This document shows, one piece after another, positions 1 to 7,944 of a stretch of 64,000 nucleotides of DNA; the stretch's first letter is position 1, and each line of letters opens with the position of its first letter. Position numbers and translations under genes: made by a program. Source of the DNA: Oxalobacteraceae bacterium. Its GTDB lineage: Bacteria; Pseudomonadota; Gammaproteobacteria; Burkholderiales; Burkholderiaceae_D. The notes beneath the pieces are model-generated. The model was given only the letters and a program-made list of their open reading frames with translations, did not search any database and was not told the origin of the DNA. The DNA lies in assembly GCA_030698225.1 (NCBI GenBank), contig JAUYNR010000104.1, positions 27,132-91,131 on the forward strand, given 5' to 3'.

Positions 1-93
1 GGAAAAGCCCTGGCGTACCAGTGCCAGCGCAGTTGCCAGACCGCCGATGCCGCCGCCGGCTACGATTACGGGTAATTGTTGAGTAGTCATCAT
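1..93 (-). CDS. FAD-dependent aromatic monooxygenase, N-terminus only
   Basis: The first ~31 residues are visible before the window edge. They begin MTTQQLPVIVAGGGIGG and contain the GxGxxG dinucleotide-binding loop of class A FAD monooxygenases. A GGAGAC ribosome-binding site precedes two tandem ATG codons (start 93 or 90). It lies just downstream of genes for gentisate ring cleavage and fumarylpyruvate hydrolysis on the same strand, so the likely role is making gentisate, for example as a 3-hydroxybenzoate 6-monooxygenase or a salicylate hydroxylase. The substrate is inferred from context only; too little protein is present to decide. Confidence 0.7.
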   Translation of the reverse strand, partial: MMTTQQLPVIVAGGGIGGLATALALVRQGFS

Positions 94-151
94 TGTCTCC
101 TTCATGCTGTTCGTTCGGGCAGCGGACCGGTTACGGCGCCGCCCGTGTGAT

Positions 152-862
152 TTATTCGGCGGCGCCGATGGTCAGTTCTATATCGCCGACGTGGTCAATG
201 TGGCCGCTGAGCTTGTCGCCCGACTTCACCGCGCCGACGCCTTCGGGCGTGCCGGTGTAGATCAAGTCGCCGGGCTGCAAGTGATAAAACTTCGACAGAT
301 CTGCGATCAGTTCCGGAATGCTCCAGATCAGTTGCGACAGGTCGGACGTCTGGCGCCGCTGGCCATTCACGTCGAGCGTGAGCGCGCCGGACGCCAGCAG
401 GCCAAGATTGCCGATCGGCACAATCTCGCCGCACACTGCCGACAGTTCGAAGTCCTTGCCCAAATCCCAAGGACGGCCCTGCTCACGGGCCACCAGCTGC
501 AGGTCACGACGGGTCATATCGAGGCCGGGGGCGTAGCCGTAGATCAGATGCTCGGCATCCGATTCGGTCACGCGAAAACCCGGCGCGCCGATCGCGACCA
601 CCAGCTCCATTTCGTGATGGTAGTTAGCGGTGCCGGTCGGATACGGCACGGTTGCGCCGGATTCGACCAGGGTCGACGCGGCCTTGGTGAAATAGAACGG
701 CTGCGCGGTGGTCTTGTCGACCGGCACGCCCATCTCGATCGCGTGCGCGTGGTAGTTCCGCCCGACGCAGAAGATGCGGTTGACCGGATAACGCGCCTTG
801 CTGCCATGCACCGGCAGCGAATACACGGGCGGCGGGCTCCACAGGTAATTAGTTTGAGTCAT
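152..862 (-). CDS. nagK: Fumarylpyruvate hydrolase (FAA hydrolase family)
   Basis: The 236-residue protein belongs to the fumarylacetoacetate hydrolase fold. It would split 3-fumarylpyruvate into fumarate and pyruvate, the last step of the gentisate pathway. Family motifs are visible: FCVGRNYHAHAIEMG near the N-terminus, the metal-binding EMELVVAIG segment, GKDFELSAVCGEIVP, and GDLIYTGTPEGVGAVKSGD at the C-terminus. The start at 862 (MTQTNYLW) is preferred over an upstream ATG because a purine-rich GAGAGAAAGAGAGAC stretch precedes it and family similarity begins shortly after. It sits between gentisate dioxygenase and the monooxygenase, all on the minus strand with short gaps, so one operon is likely. 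The maleylpyruvate isomerase needed between the two steps is not in the window. Confidence 0.88.
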   Translation of the reverse strand: MTQTNYLWSPPPVYSLPVHGSKARYPVNRIFCVGRNYHAHAIEMGVPVDKTTAQPFYFTKAASTLVESGATVPYPTGTANYHHEMELVVAIGAPGFRVTESDAEHLIYGYAPGLDMTRRDLQLVAREQGRPWDLGKDFELSAVCGEIVPIGNLGLLASGALTLDVNGQRRQTSDLSQLIWSIPELIADLSKFYHLQPGDLIYTGTPEGVGAVKSGDKLSGHIDHVGDIELTIGAAE

Positions 863-896
863 GTGCTGTCTCTCTTTCTCTCGTTGAGGCTGGGGT

Positions 897-1934
897 TCAG
901 CCGCGGACTTCATACACGCCGAGCTTCTTGTGCAGCGGCGATTCGTCGGCAATGAACACGAATGCCGGGCTTTCGGTGGAGCGGTTCTTCAAAGTTATCG
1001 GTACGTAGCCGGGCGCACAGCAAGTGTCGGCTTCGGCCAGCGTGAACACGCTGTCATCGACGCTGACCTCACTGCTGCCTTCGATCTGGTGGAACACCAT
1101 CGCCGGCGAGCGTGCGGGTAGCAGTAGCGTCTCCCCCGGGCGCAGCATCAGCGCCGAGTAACCGAGGATGGCCTGACAATCTGCCCCGGTTTCCGGATTG
1201 ACGTAGGCGACCTGCACCGCCTCGATACCGGGTTGGGCGACATCCAGAGCAAGCAACGCGGCACGCACTTCGACCCACGGATAACGCAGCATCGGGAAAC
1301 GCTTGTCTGCACGCGCAAAAATCGGCGATGGCACGACCCCGCCGCGCTGGTAGGCGCGCTCGGTGGCCTCTGCGCTCACCATCTGGGCCTCGCCTTCGGT
1401 AACGTATGAGGCTTCCATGTAATACACCAGCGGCAGATCGAGCACGTCGAGCCACACCACGGGCACCGTGCCGTCATGGCCGTGTTCATGCCACAGGCCG
1501 GTCGGGGTCAGGATCAGGTCGCCGCGGCTCATCGGGCATTTCTCGCCATCGACGGTGGTGTAAGCGCCATCGCCTTCGACGATCATGCGCACCGCGTTCG
1601 GTGTGTGCTTGTGCGCCGGTGCCCACTCGCCCGGCAACAGCAACTGCATGCCGAGATAGATCGACGAACTGGCCTGCATTTTCTCTAAGCCGTGGCCGGG
1701 GTTCGCGAGCACCAGCACGCGACGTTCGGCCTTTTCGATCGGCGTCAGTTCTCCAGCCTGCAGCAGTAGCGGCCGCAATCCGGCATAAGACCAGTGGGTG
1801 GGACGGGTGCGACGGACGGGCTTCGTTGGTGGTAAAACCGAGCGCAGGCTGGGCCACAGCGGCACCAGATTCTGCGCGGTGAGTGCTTGCCGGTATGCTT
1901 CAGGCAAGTCGTCGAGTCGACCTAGTTGTTTCAT
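897..1934 (-). CDS. Gentisate 1,2-dioxygenase
   Basis: The 345-residue bicupin protein would open the ring of gentisate to maleylpyruvate using non-haem Fe(II) and O2. The N-terminal cupin shows the expected ligand pattern: PAHKHTPNAVRMIVEGDG with two histidines, then PTGLWHEHGHDG. The second cupin half (VAYVNPETGADCQAILGY) is more degenerate, as is usual in this family. The start at 1934 (MKQLGRLDD) is chosen because GGAGG lies just upstream on the minus strand; a longer reading to 1973 has no support. It is the first gene of the catabolic operon and is transcribed away from the LysR regulator at 2107. Length fits the family (about 340-370). Confidence 0.92.
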   Translation of the reverse strand: MKQLGRLDDLPEAYRQALTAQNLVPLWPSLRSVLPPTKPVRRTRPTHWSYAGLRPLLLQAGELTPIEKAERRVLVLANPGHGLEKMQASSSIYLGMQLLLPGEWAPAHKHTPNAVRMIVEGDGAYTTVDGEKCPMSRGDLILTPTGLWHEHGHDGTVPVVWLDVLDLPLVYYMEASYVTEGEAQMVSAEATERAYQRGGVVPSPIFARADKRFPMLRYPWVEVRAALLALDVAQPGIEAVQVAYVNPETGADCQAILGYSALMLRPGETLLLPARSPAMVFHQIEGSSEVSVDDSVFTLAEADTCCAPGYVPITLKNRSTESPAFVFIADESPLHKKLGVYEVRG

Positions 1935-2076
1935 TTTGTCTGTTCCTCCATTGGGTGAATCACCTCCCGCCAAAGTCTGAAATTCTTTTATGGATCCGGA
2001 CGGGCGGTGATCTAATGAGCCGGGTTAACTTTATCGGCGCATTCATATCTCGTAAATACAGCATATGGAATAATAG

Positions 2077-2095
2077 CTATTCGAAAATCGAATAG
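2077..2095. promoter_or_regulatory. Perfect 7-5-7 inverted repeat, LysR-type operator
   Basis: CTATTCG-AAAAT-CGAATAG is a perfect inverted repeat with a T-N11-A core, the classic LysR-type recognition box. It lies 11 bp before the ATG of the LysR gene, in the 172-bp divergent region shared with gentisate dioxygenase. The position suggests autorepression by the LysR protein and possibly activation of the divergent operon. Binding is inferred. Confidence 0.6.
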
Positions 2096-2106
2096 AGAGG
2101 CTCAAA

Positions 2107-3072
2107 ATGAGCATGCCCGATCTGCGCCTTCTGATGGTATTTGATGCAATTTACAAGGCGCGCAGCGTCAGCCGCGCCGCTGAAATACTGGAACTTGGCC
2201 AGCCAGCCGTCAGCATCGCGCTCGGAAAGCTGCGCGATCAGTTTTCCGACCCGCTGTTCGTGCGCACCTCGACTGGGATGGAGCCGACCCCGCTCGCCGA
2301 GGAGTTGCTACACCCGATCCGCAGCGCCCTCGACGCCGTCAACGGCATACTCGGACACCGCAGCGTATTTGACCCTGCGTCATCGAACCGCACCTTTCGC
2401 CTGTGCATGACAGACATCACGCATCTGGTGCTCCTGCCCAAGCTTTGGCGGCACCTGCGCGCAACGGCACCGGGAATTCGAATCGACATCTCGCCGCTGT
2501 CCGATAACACGGGACGCGATCTCGAAACCGGAGATGCGGATCTGGCTGTCGGATTTATTCCTGACCTCGAAGCTGGGTTCTACCAGCAGGCGTTGTTCCG
2601 CCAGCATTACGTCTGTCTCGCCAGCGCGGACCATCCTCGCATTCATGGTGGTATTGATCTGCAGCAGTTCGAAGCTGAAGATCACGCGGTTTTTAGTACA
2701 TCGGGCACCGGACATCGGATCATTAATCTGGAGATCGCCAGACAGGGCATCAAGCGGCGGATCGTGCTGAACATTCCGAATTTTCTCGGCGCAGCTTTTA
2801 TCGTAGAACATACCGACCTGCTGATGACTATCCCGCGCCGACTCGGCGAACTGTTGCGTGGACGCGGCGAATTCAGCATCTTCCCAGTCCCGTTCCCACT
2901 ACCTGAATATACGATCAAGCAGCATTGGCACGCGCGCTTCCATCACGACCCGGGGAATCGCTGGTTGCGTAGCACGATAGCTGAGCTGATGTCCGAGATG
3001 GGCGCGGATGGAGTGATTCAGGAAAAACCTGGTCAGGTGGCAGCGCGAAATTCGGCTGAATGTAATCGTTGA
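2107..3072 (+). CDS. LysR-type regulator of the gentisate genes (NahR/NagR/DntR-like)
   Basis: The 321-residue protein has an N-terminal winged HTH (about 5-65, VSRAAEILELGQPAVSIALG then DPLFVRTSTGMEPTP) and a substrate-binding-type effector domain. Segments such as FRLCMTDITHLVLLPKLW, DLAVGFIPDLEAGFYQQ and HYVCLASADHP are typical of the NahR/NagR/DntR branch that responds to salicylate-like aromatic acids. It is divergent from the gentisate operon, the standard arrangement for a LysR activator and its target. An AGAGAGG ribosome-binding site precedes the ATG. It differs from NahR by a C-terminal tail of about 20 residues. The effector is likely a hydroxybenzoate, inferred from the neighbouring genes. 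Confidence 0.85.
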   Translation: MSMPDLRLLMVFDAIYKARSVSRAAEILELGQPAVSIALGKLRDQFSDPLFVRTSTGMEPTPLAEELLHPIRSALDAVNGILGHRSVFDPASSNRTFRLCMTDITHLVLLPKLWRHLRATAPGIRIDISPLSDNTGRDLETGDADLAVGFIPDLEAGFYQQALFRQHYVCLASADHPRIHGGIDLQQFEAEDHAVFSTSGTGHRIINLEIARQGIKRRIVLNIPNFLGAAFIVEHTDLLMTIPRRLGELLRGRGEFSIFPVPFPLPEYTIKQHWHARFHHDPGNRWLRSTIAELMSEMGADGVIQEKPGQVAARNSAECNR

Positions 3073-3145
3073 ATTCGACCACCTTGACCTTGTACCTCTT
3101 TTTTCAAGAATCGGCTTGATGCCCAGTTTGATCTGGTCGGCATAG

Positions 3146-3664
3146 GGGCCGGCACTGGTCCCGGCCGTAGTGCAGATTGAAGCAGCCTTGCTCGCGCAAG
3201 CAGTGCTGCATTTCGATGAAACGGGGCTGCGCCATGGCAAAACTTTGATGTGGATGCCCAGCGCCTCCACAGCGAGTTTGACGTGGTATGGGGCGCACCC
3301 CAAACGCGGCAAAGATGCCATGACCGCATTCAATATCCTGCCGCGCTTTACCGGGGCCGCAGTGCATGACGGCTTGCAGGCTTATCGTGAATATGACTGC
3401 CAACACGCATTGTGCAATGCGCACCATTTGCGCGAACTGATCTATGTCTTTGAGACCACCGGCCAGCAATGGGCCCGTGACATGATGCAGTTGCTGTGCG
3501 TTGCCAAGGATGCGCGCGATGCCGGCACGTGCCGGACGCGACCTGGATACGCGATATCGACGATCAATATCACGATCTGCTACGGCGCGGTTAATAGAGA
3601 ATCCCGAACAACTGCGCCCACTGGGCCAACCCATTCGGCGCGGACGGATCAAACACATCCTCCA
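3146..3664 (+). pseudogene. IS66-family transposase remnant, frameshifted
   Basis: About 125 residues of an IS66-type transposase core are readable in one frame. They include HFDETGLRHG, LTWYGAHPKRGKDAM, FNILPRFTGAAVHDG and HALCNAHHLREL. An in-frame TAG lies at 3143 and the N-terminal half is missing. Near 3530 the match moves to another frame (DDQYHDLLRRG, then two stops) and resumes in a third frame (NPEQLRPLGQPIRRGRIKH). Two frameshifts and loss of both ends mean a dead copy. No terminal inverted repeats were recognised. The element lies directly after the LysR gene. Confidence 0.85.
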
Positions 3665-3671
3665 TGGAATC

Positions 3672-3854
3672 ATGCTTGAACCCATGCACCGGTTACACGA
3701 CATCATCCCACCAGAATTGAGCTCTGAAATCAAGTTCGTTGTCGGATTTATCGGTCAAGCGTCTAATCGAATCGCCGAAGCAGATAGCTTCATTCAGATG
3801 GCAATTCAGGAGCTTGGCCTCGACATCGTCATCGACATCGAAAATGATGGCTAG
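3672..3854 (+). other. Short unassigned ORF after the transposase relic
   Basis: A 60-residue reading frame (MLEPMHRLHDIIPPE to the end IVIDIENDG) continues in frame from the last shifted piece of the IS66 relic. It is not recognised. An acidic ORF of 65 codons overlaps it on the other strand. No convincing ribosome-binding site precedes the ATG. It may be the tail of an older gene cut by the insertion, or chance. Confidence 0.15.
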
Positions 3855-4381
3855 CCGTCGGTCAGGCGCGGAATACCCCCCAGAAACCACACACTTTCAC
3901 TAGCTCCCAAAGGCAGACCTGACATCAAACCCAAAAGGCCAGCTCTTCAGCCCGGACCTGTTGCCACTGCGCTTCTGTCAGCCCATGACTGCCATCGCAG
4001 TAATCGCGACGACCACAACCGCATCGGCCGATATCTTTTGAATTTTTCCGAACGCGCATTTGATATTCCAATGGAAAAGCCGTTGATCATACCTCTGGCG
4101 TGGCCGGCCACGCCAGTGCGCTTTCCCGGAAGTGGATCATCAGATTGGTCTATTTGATATCCCGGCATTGAACGTTCACCCTGACCGGGCGGCTGCCACT
4201 TGGATAGATTCCGTAAACGGCACCTCTTCGATAAGCCAACCTCATCGTACGTGTCACTTTACGGCACCGTTATCTTTATTCGGAATCGTACTATCGACAT
4301 GCAAAAAAATTCGTTCTCTTTATGTCTTTACGATGTGATTATTGAAGCTAATTAGTCAAATTTGTAATAAAGAGAGCCGAC
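3855..4381. other. Gene-poor stretch before cysT
   Basis: No gene is supported here. The stretch holds a perfect 22-bp palindrome (4095-4116) and, from about 4250, an AT-rich segment likely to contain the cysT promoter and, by analogy with other sulfate operons, CysB-binding sequence. The sulfate-binding protein gene that often precedes cysT is absent. Confidence 0.5.
4095..4116. repeat. Perfect 22-bp palindrome
   Basis: CTGGCGTGGCC followed directly by GGCCACGCCAG makes a self-complementary 22-bp sequence without a loop. No run of T follows on either strand, so it does not look like an intrinsic terminator. Its role is unknown; it could be a protein-binding site or a mobile-element scar. 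Confidence 0.6.
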
Positions 4382-5245
4382 ATGCAGCTTGCCATTGCCA
4401 CCGCATCTGATAAAAGAACGCCGTTCCGGGTCATGCCCGGCTTCGGCCTTTCGCTCGGCTTCACGCTGTTTTACCTGGCGCTAATTGTGCTGATTCCGCT
4501 CTCTGCGGTGTTCCTGAAGACCTTCACGCTGACCCGGGATGCTTTCTGGGCGGCGGTCACTTCGGAACGTGTGGTGGCCTCGTACAAACTGACTTTCGGC
4601 GCATCGCTGCTGGCCGCCGCGCTGAATGTGGTGTTCGGCGGCATCGTGGCGTGGGTGCTGGTGCGTTACCGATTTCCCGGCAAGAAGTTCATCGATGCGC
4701 TGGTCGATTTGCCGTTTGCATTGCCGACCGCGGTGGCCGGCATCGCGCTGACCGCGCTGTATGCACCGAATGGCTGGATCGGACGCTTTCTGGAGCCGCT
4801 CGGCATCAAGGTGGCGTTCACGCCGCTCGGCGTGCTGATCGCGCTGACTTTCATCGGCCTGCCGTTCGTGATGCGCACCGTGCAACCGGTGCTGGAAGAT
4901 GCCGAACGCGAACTGGAAGAAGCCGCCGCCAGCCTGGGTGCGAACCCGTGGCAGACTTTTTCGCGGGTGATCTTTCCGACCGTTCTGCCGGCGCTGATGA
5001 CCGGCTTTGCGCTGGCCTTTGCGCGCGCCACCGGCGAATACGGCTCCGTTATCTTCATCGCCGGCAATATGCCGATGGTGTCGGAAATCACGCCGCTGTT
5101 CATCATCACCAAGCTGGAGCAGTACGACTATGCGGGCGCCACCGCGATTGCGGTGGTGATGCTGACCGCGTCGTTCCTGATGCTGCTTTTGATTAACGTT
5201 TTGCAGGCCTGGTCCCGCACGCGCGGCCGGTCCGGGAAAGCCTGA
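4382..5245 (+). CDS. cysT: Sulfate/thiosulfate ABC transporter permease CysT (CysU)
   Basis: The 287-residue inner-membrane protein has about six hydrophobic segments. It carries the permease EAA loop [21 protein letters not shown] (about residues 178-198), which contacts the ATPase. [21 protein letters not shown] near the N-terminus and [16 protein letters not shown] are typical of CysT. An AAGAGAG ribosome-binding site precedes the ATG. The downstream cysW starts one base after the stop, so the two are translationally linked. It would form the membrane channel for sulfate uptake together with CysW. Confidence 0.93.
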   Translation: MQLAIATASDKRTPFRVMPGFGLSLGFTLFYLALIVLIPLSAVFLKTFTLTRDAFWAAVTSERVVASYKLTFGASLLAAALNVVFGGIVAWVLVRYRFPGKKFIDALVDLPFALPTAVAGIALTALYAPNGWIGRFLEPLGIKVAFTPLGVLIALTFIGLPFVMRTVQPVLEDAERELEEAAASLGANPWQTFSRVIFPTVLPALMTGFALAFARATGEYGSVIFIAGNMPMVSEITPLFIITKLEQYDYAGATAIAVVMLTASFLMLLLINVLQAWSRTRGRSGKA

Positions 5246-5246
5246 G

Positions 5247-6164
5247 ATGCCGGCCACCACTGCCCCGCCATACGCCGCACCGTTGCCGGCCGTCCAGGAA
5301 AAACGCGTTGAGCCAATCCATGTGCCGGCGGCCACGCTGGAACCGTTCTGGGTCCGCGCAGTGCTGATCGCAATTGTGCTGGCATTCCTGACCCTGTTCC
5401 TGTTCGTGCCGCTGCTGTCGGTGTTTGCCGAAGCGTTCAAGAAAGGCTGGCAAGCGTATCTGGCGGCGATTACCGAGCCGGATGCGGTGTCGGCGATCAA
5501 GCTGACCTTGCTCACCGCCGTCATTGCGGTGCCGTTGAACCTGGTGTTCGGGGTCGCGGCATCCTGGTGCATCGCCAAATTCGAGTTTCGCGGCAAGAGC
5601 ATTCTGCTGACGCTGATCGACTTGCCGTTTTCGGTGTCGCCGGTAATTTCCGGCCTGATCTATGTGCTGCTGTTCGGCGCCCAGGGCTGGCTCGGGCCGT
5701 GGCTGGCCGAGCATGACATCAGGATTTTGTTCGCGGTGCCCGGCATCGTGCTGGCGACGATCTTCGTCACCTTCCCGTTTGTCGCGCGCGAACTGATCCC
5801 GCTGATGCAATCGCAAGGCAGCGAGGAGGAAGAAGCCGCGCTGGTGCTGGGCGCATCGGGCTTCAAGACGTTCTGGCATGTGACGCTGCCGAACATCAAG
5901 TGGGGCTTGCTGTACGGTGTGATTCTCTGCAATGCGCGGGCGATGGGAGAGTTCGGCGCGGTGTCGGTGGTGTCCGGCCACATCCGCGGCGAAACCAACA
6001 CGATTCCGCTGCAGGTCGAGATTCTCTATAACGAATACAACTTCGCCGCCTTCGCAGTCGCGTCGCTGCTGGCCTTGCTGGCACTGGTGACGCTGGCGTT
6101 GAAGTCGTTGATCGAGTGGCGCCTGGCGGACGCCGGCGCGGAACAATTCCAGGAGCAATCATGA
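5247..6164 (+). CDS. cysW: Sulfate/thiosulfate ABC transporter permease CysW
   Basis: The 305-residue second permease subunit has an N-terminal cytoplasmic leader of about 35 residues, six predicted membrane segments and an EAA loop ([22 protein letters not shown], split here around positions 5824-5889). [21 protein letters not shown] and [19 protein letters not shown] are CysW hallmarks. Its stop overlaps the start of cysA (ATGA at 6161-6164), so the operon is tightly coupled. CysT and CysW appear intact even though the next gene is damaged. Confidence 0.93.
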   Translation: MPATTAPPYAAPLPAVQEKRVEPIHVPAATLEPFWVRAVLIAIVLAFLTLFLFVPLLSVFAEAFKKGWQAYLAAITEPDAVSAIKLTLLTAVIAVPLNLVFGVAASWCIAKFEFRGKSILLTLIDLPFSVSPVISGLIYVLLFGAQGWLGPWLAEHDIRILFAVPGIVLATIFVTFPFVARELIPLMQSQGSEEEEAALVLGASGFKTFWHVTLPNIKWGLLYGVILCNARAMGEFGAVSVVSGHIRGETNTIPLQVEILYNEYNFAAFAVASLLALLALVTLALKSLIEWRLADAGAEQFQEQS

Positions 6165-7285
6165 GCATCGAAGTACGCAATATTCAAAAACAGTTCGGCA
6201 ACTTTGTGGCTCTGAATGATGTGTCGCTCGATTTCCCGGCAGGGGAACTGACTGCGCTGCTGGGCCCGTCCGGCTGCGGCAAGACCACGCTGCTGCGCAT
6301 CATCGCCGGGCTGGAACAGCCGGATCAGGGCCAGGTATTGCTCGACGGCGAGGATGCGTCGGCGCGCCACGTGCGCGAGCGCCAGGTCGGCTTCGTGTTC
6401 CAGCACTATGCGCTGTTCAAGCACATGACGGTGTTCGAGAACATCGCGTTCGGGCTGCGCGTCAAGCCGCGCAATCTGCGGCCAAACGAAGCGCAGATAC
6501 GCGACAAAGTCAGAAAATTTCTGGAACTGGTGCAACTCGACTGGCTGGCCGACCGCTATCCGCCGCAACTGTCCGGCGGCCAGCGCCAGCGGATTGCGCT
6601 GGCGCGCGCGTTGGCGGTCGAGCCGCGCGTGCTGCTGCTGGACGAGCCGTTCGGCGCGCTGGACGCCAAGGTGCGCAAGGAGTTGCGGCGCTGGCTGCGG
6701 CGCTTGCACGACGAATTGCACGTCACCAGCATCTTCGTCACCCACGATCAGGAAGAGGCGCTGGAAGTGGCCGACCGGATCGTGCTGATGAACAAGGGCA
6801 ATGTCGAGCAGGTCGGCACGCCGGGGGATGTGTACAACCATCCGGCTTCGCCCTTCGTATACGGTTTCCTGGGCAACGTTAACCTGTTCCACGGCCGCGT
6901 GCACGAAGGCGTGCTGGACGCGGGCGGCGTCACTTTCGATGCGCCCGGCCATGCCCAGGCACAGGATGCCTTTCCGGACGTGCGCATCGTATTGCAGCAA
7001 AGCGCGCCCGAGCATATCGCCGAGTGGGTATTGTCGGGCAAGACCGACATCGGCATTGCCACCGAAGGCCTGAGCCAGTTTCCGGACCTGGTTTCGTTCC
7101 CCTGCTACAGCTGGAGCCACCTGATCGTGGTGCCCCACGGGCATCCGCTATTGGCGCAAGCGAGCGTAAGAACGCTCCACGAAAGACGCCAAAAGCACCG
7201 AAGATCGGCACTGCGATGCATTTTTAAAAATAGGGAGTATGGCTATTTTCATAGCATCTTCCGCATAATTTATATGCGCATATGA
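6161..7285 (+). pseudogene. cysA: cysA ATPase fused in frame to an internal cysB fragment
   Basis: Residues 1 to about 268 are a normal CysA ATPase: Walker [10 protein letters not shown], signature LSGGQRQR, Walker B VLLLDEP, H-loop VTHDQ, then the start of the TOBE-like region ([13 protein letters not shown]). At about nucleotide 6970 the reading frame passes, without a break, into about 63 residues from the effector domain of the regulator CysB ([16 protein letters not shown], then [20 protein letters not shown], then [12 protein letters not shown]). From about 7162 no family match remains and the frame runs through an intergenic repeat to a stop at 7285. The usual order in this group is cysTWA-cysB, so one or more deletions removed the CysA C-terminus, the CysB HTH and the CysB C-terminus. 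The ATPase core could still work; the TOBE part and CysB are lost here. Confidence 0.8.
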
Positions 7286-7292
7286 AATATAC
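7221..7292 (+). repeat. Dispersed ~70-bp intergenic repeat, copy 1
   Basis: This copy reads TTAAAAATAGGGAGTATGGC, then a GCTAT/ATAGC stem, then CCGCATAATTTATATGCG, ending in an AATATACT-like flank. Aligned base by base it matches copies near 11.3, 16.7, 29.3, 35.4, 42.1, 42.9 and 56.1 kb. It lies between the cysA/cysB relic and dctR, whose 3' ends converge. Orientation is defined here as plus when GGAGTATG is on the top strand. Confidence 0.8.
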
Positions 7293-7344
7293 TGGCAGGT
7301 AATTATGATGCTGATCCGCGCTGCTTGCTCTTTTCAGTTTTCGG

Positions 7345-7935
7345 TTATTTCAACAGCCGCGCCAACTCGACTGCGGTCTTGACTTGCATCTTGTCGAAAA
7401 TGTGGGCGCGATGGACTTCGACCGTGCGCATGCTGATGCCGAGGTCGTCGGCAATGACCTTGTTCATTTTCCCTTCCAGGATCAGGTCCAGCACTTCGCG
7501 TTCGCGCGCCGACAGGGTTTCGAGGCGGCGATGGATCAGGGCCATGCTGCCGGCCTGCCTGGATATCTGCAACGCTTCCTGCGCCCGGTCCATCAGCTTG
7601 TTGTCATTCAGCGGCTTTTCGAAAAAATCGAAAGCACCGCGCTTCAAGGTATCTACCGCCATCGGCACATCGCCGTGGCCGGTCAGGAAAATCACCGGCA
7701 GTTGGCGCGTCAATCCGCGCGCTGCCAGCAGATCGAACAGCGCAATGCCATTCATGTCGGGCATGCGGACGTCGAGCAGCAGGCATTCCCCTTCCGCATC
7801 GAAGCTGGTCCTGCCGCCCAGCGCGGCCAGGAACTCGGCGGCGCTGGCATAGGCAGTGGCGGTGATCGCGCGCGATCTGGCCAGCCACAGCAGTGAATCG
7901 CGGATCACTTCTTCGTCATCGACTATGTGGAGCAT
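7345..7935 (-). CDS. dctR: Response regulator DctR (FixJ/LuxR-type output)
   Basis: The 196-residue protein has a receiver domain (residues 1-115) with the acidic pair DDEE, phospho-acceptor Asp in LLLDVRMPDMNG and conserved Lys in FFEKPLND. A LuxR/FixJ-type HTH follows (about 135-196; LSAREREVLDLILEGKMNKV, then MRTVEVHRAHIFDKM). It is encoded 9 bp after the sensor kinase on the same strand and divergent to the TRAP dicarboxylate operon. It is therefore expected to activate dctPQM when dicarboxylates are present. This is the DctS/DctR type described in Rhodobacter, not the sigma-54 type DctD, as no AAA domain is present. Confidence 0.9.
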   Translation of the reverse strand: MLHIVDDEEVIRDSLLWLARSRAITATAYASAAEFLAALGGRTSFDAEGECLLLDVRMPDMNGIALFDLLAARGLTRQLPVIFLTGHGDVPMAVDTLKRGAFDFFEKPLNDNKLMDRAQEALQISRQAGSMALIHRRLETLSAREREVLDLILEGKMNKVIADDLGISMRTVEVHRAHIFDKMQVKTAVELARLLK

Positions 7936-7944
7936 GCAGTTTCC

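Noticed and set aside
3947..4168. A 73-codon minus-strand frame before cysT
   Set aside because: It spans the 22-bp palindrome, has unbiased composition and no start signal.
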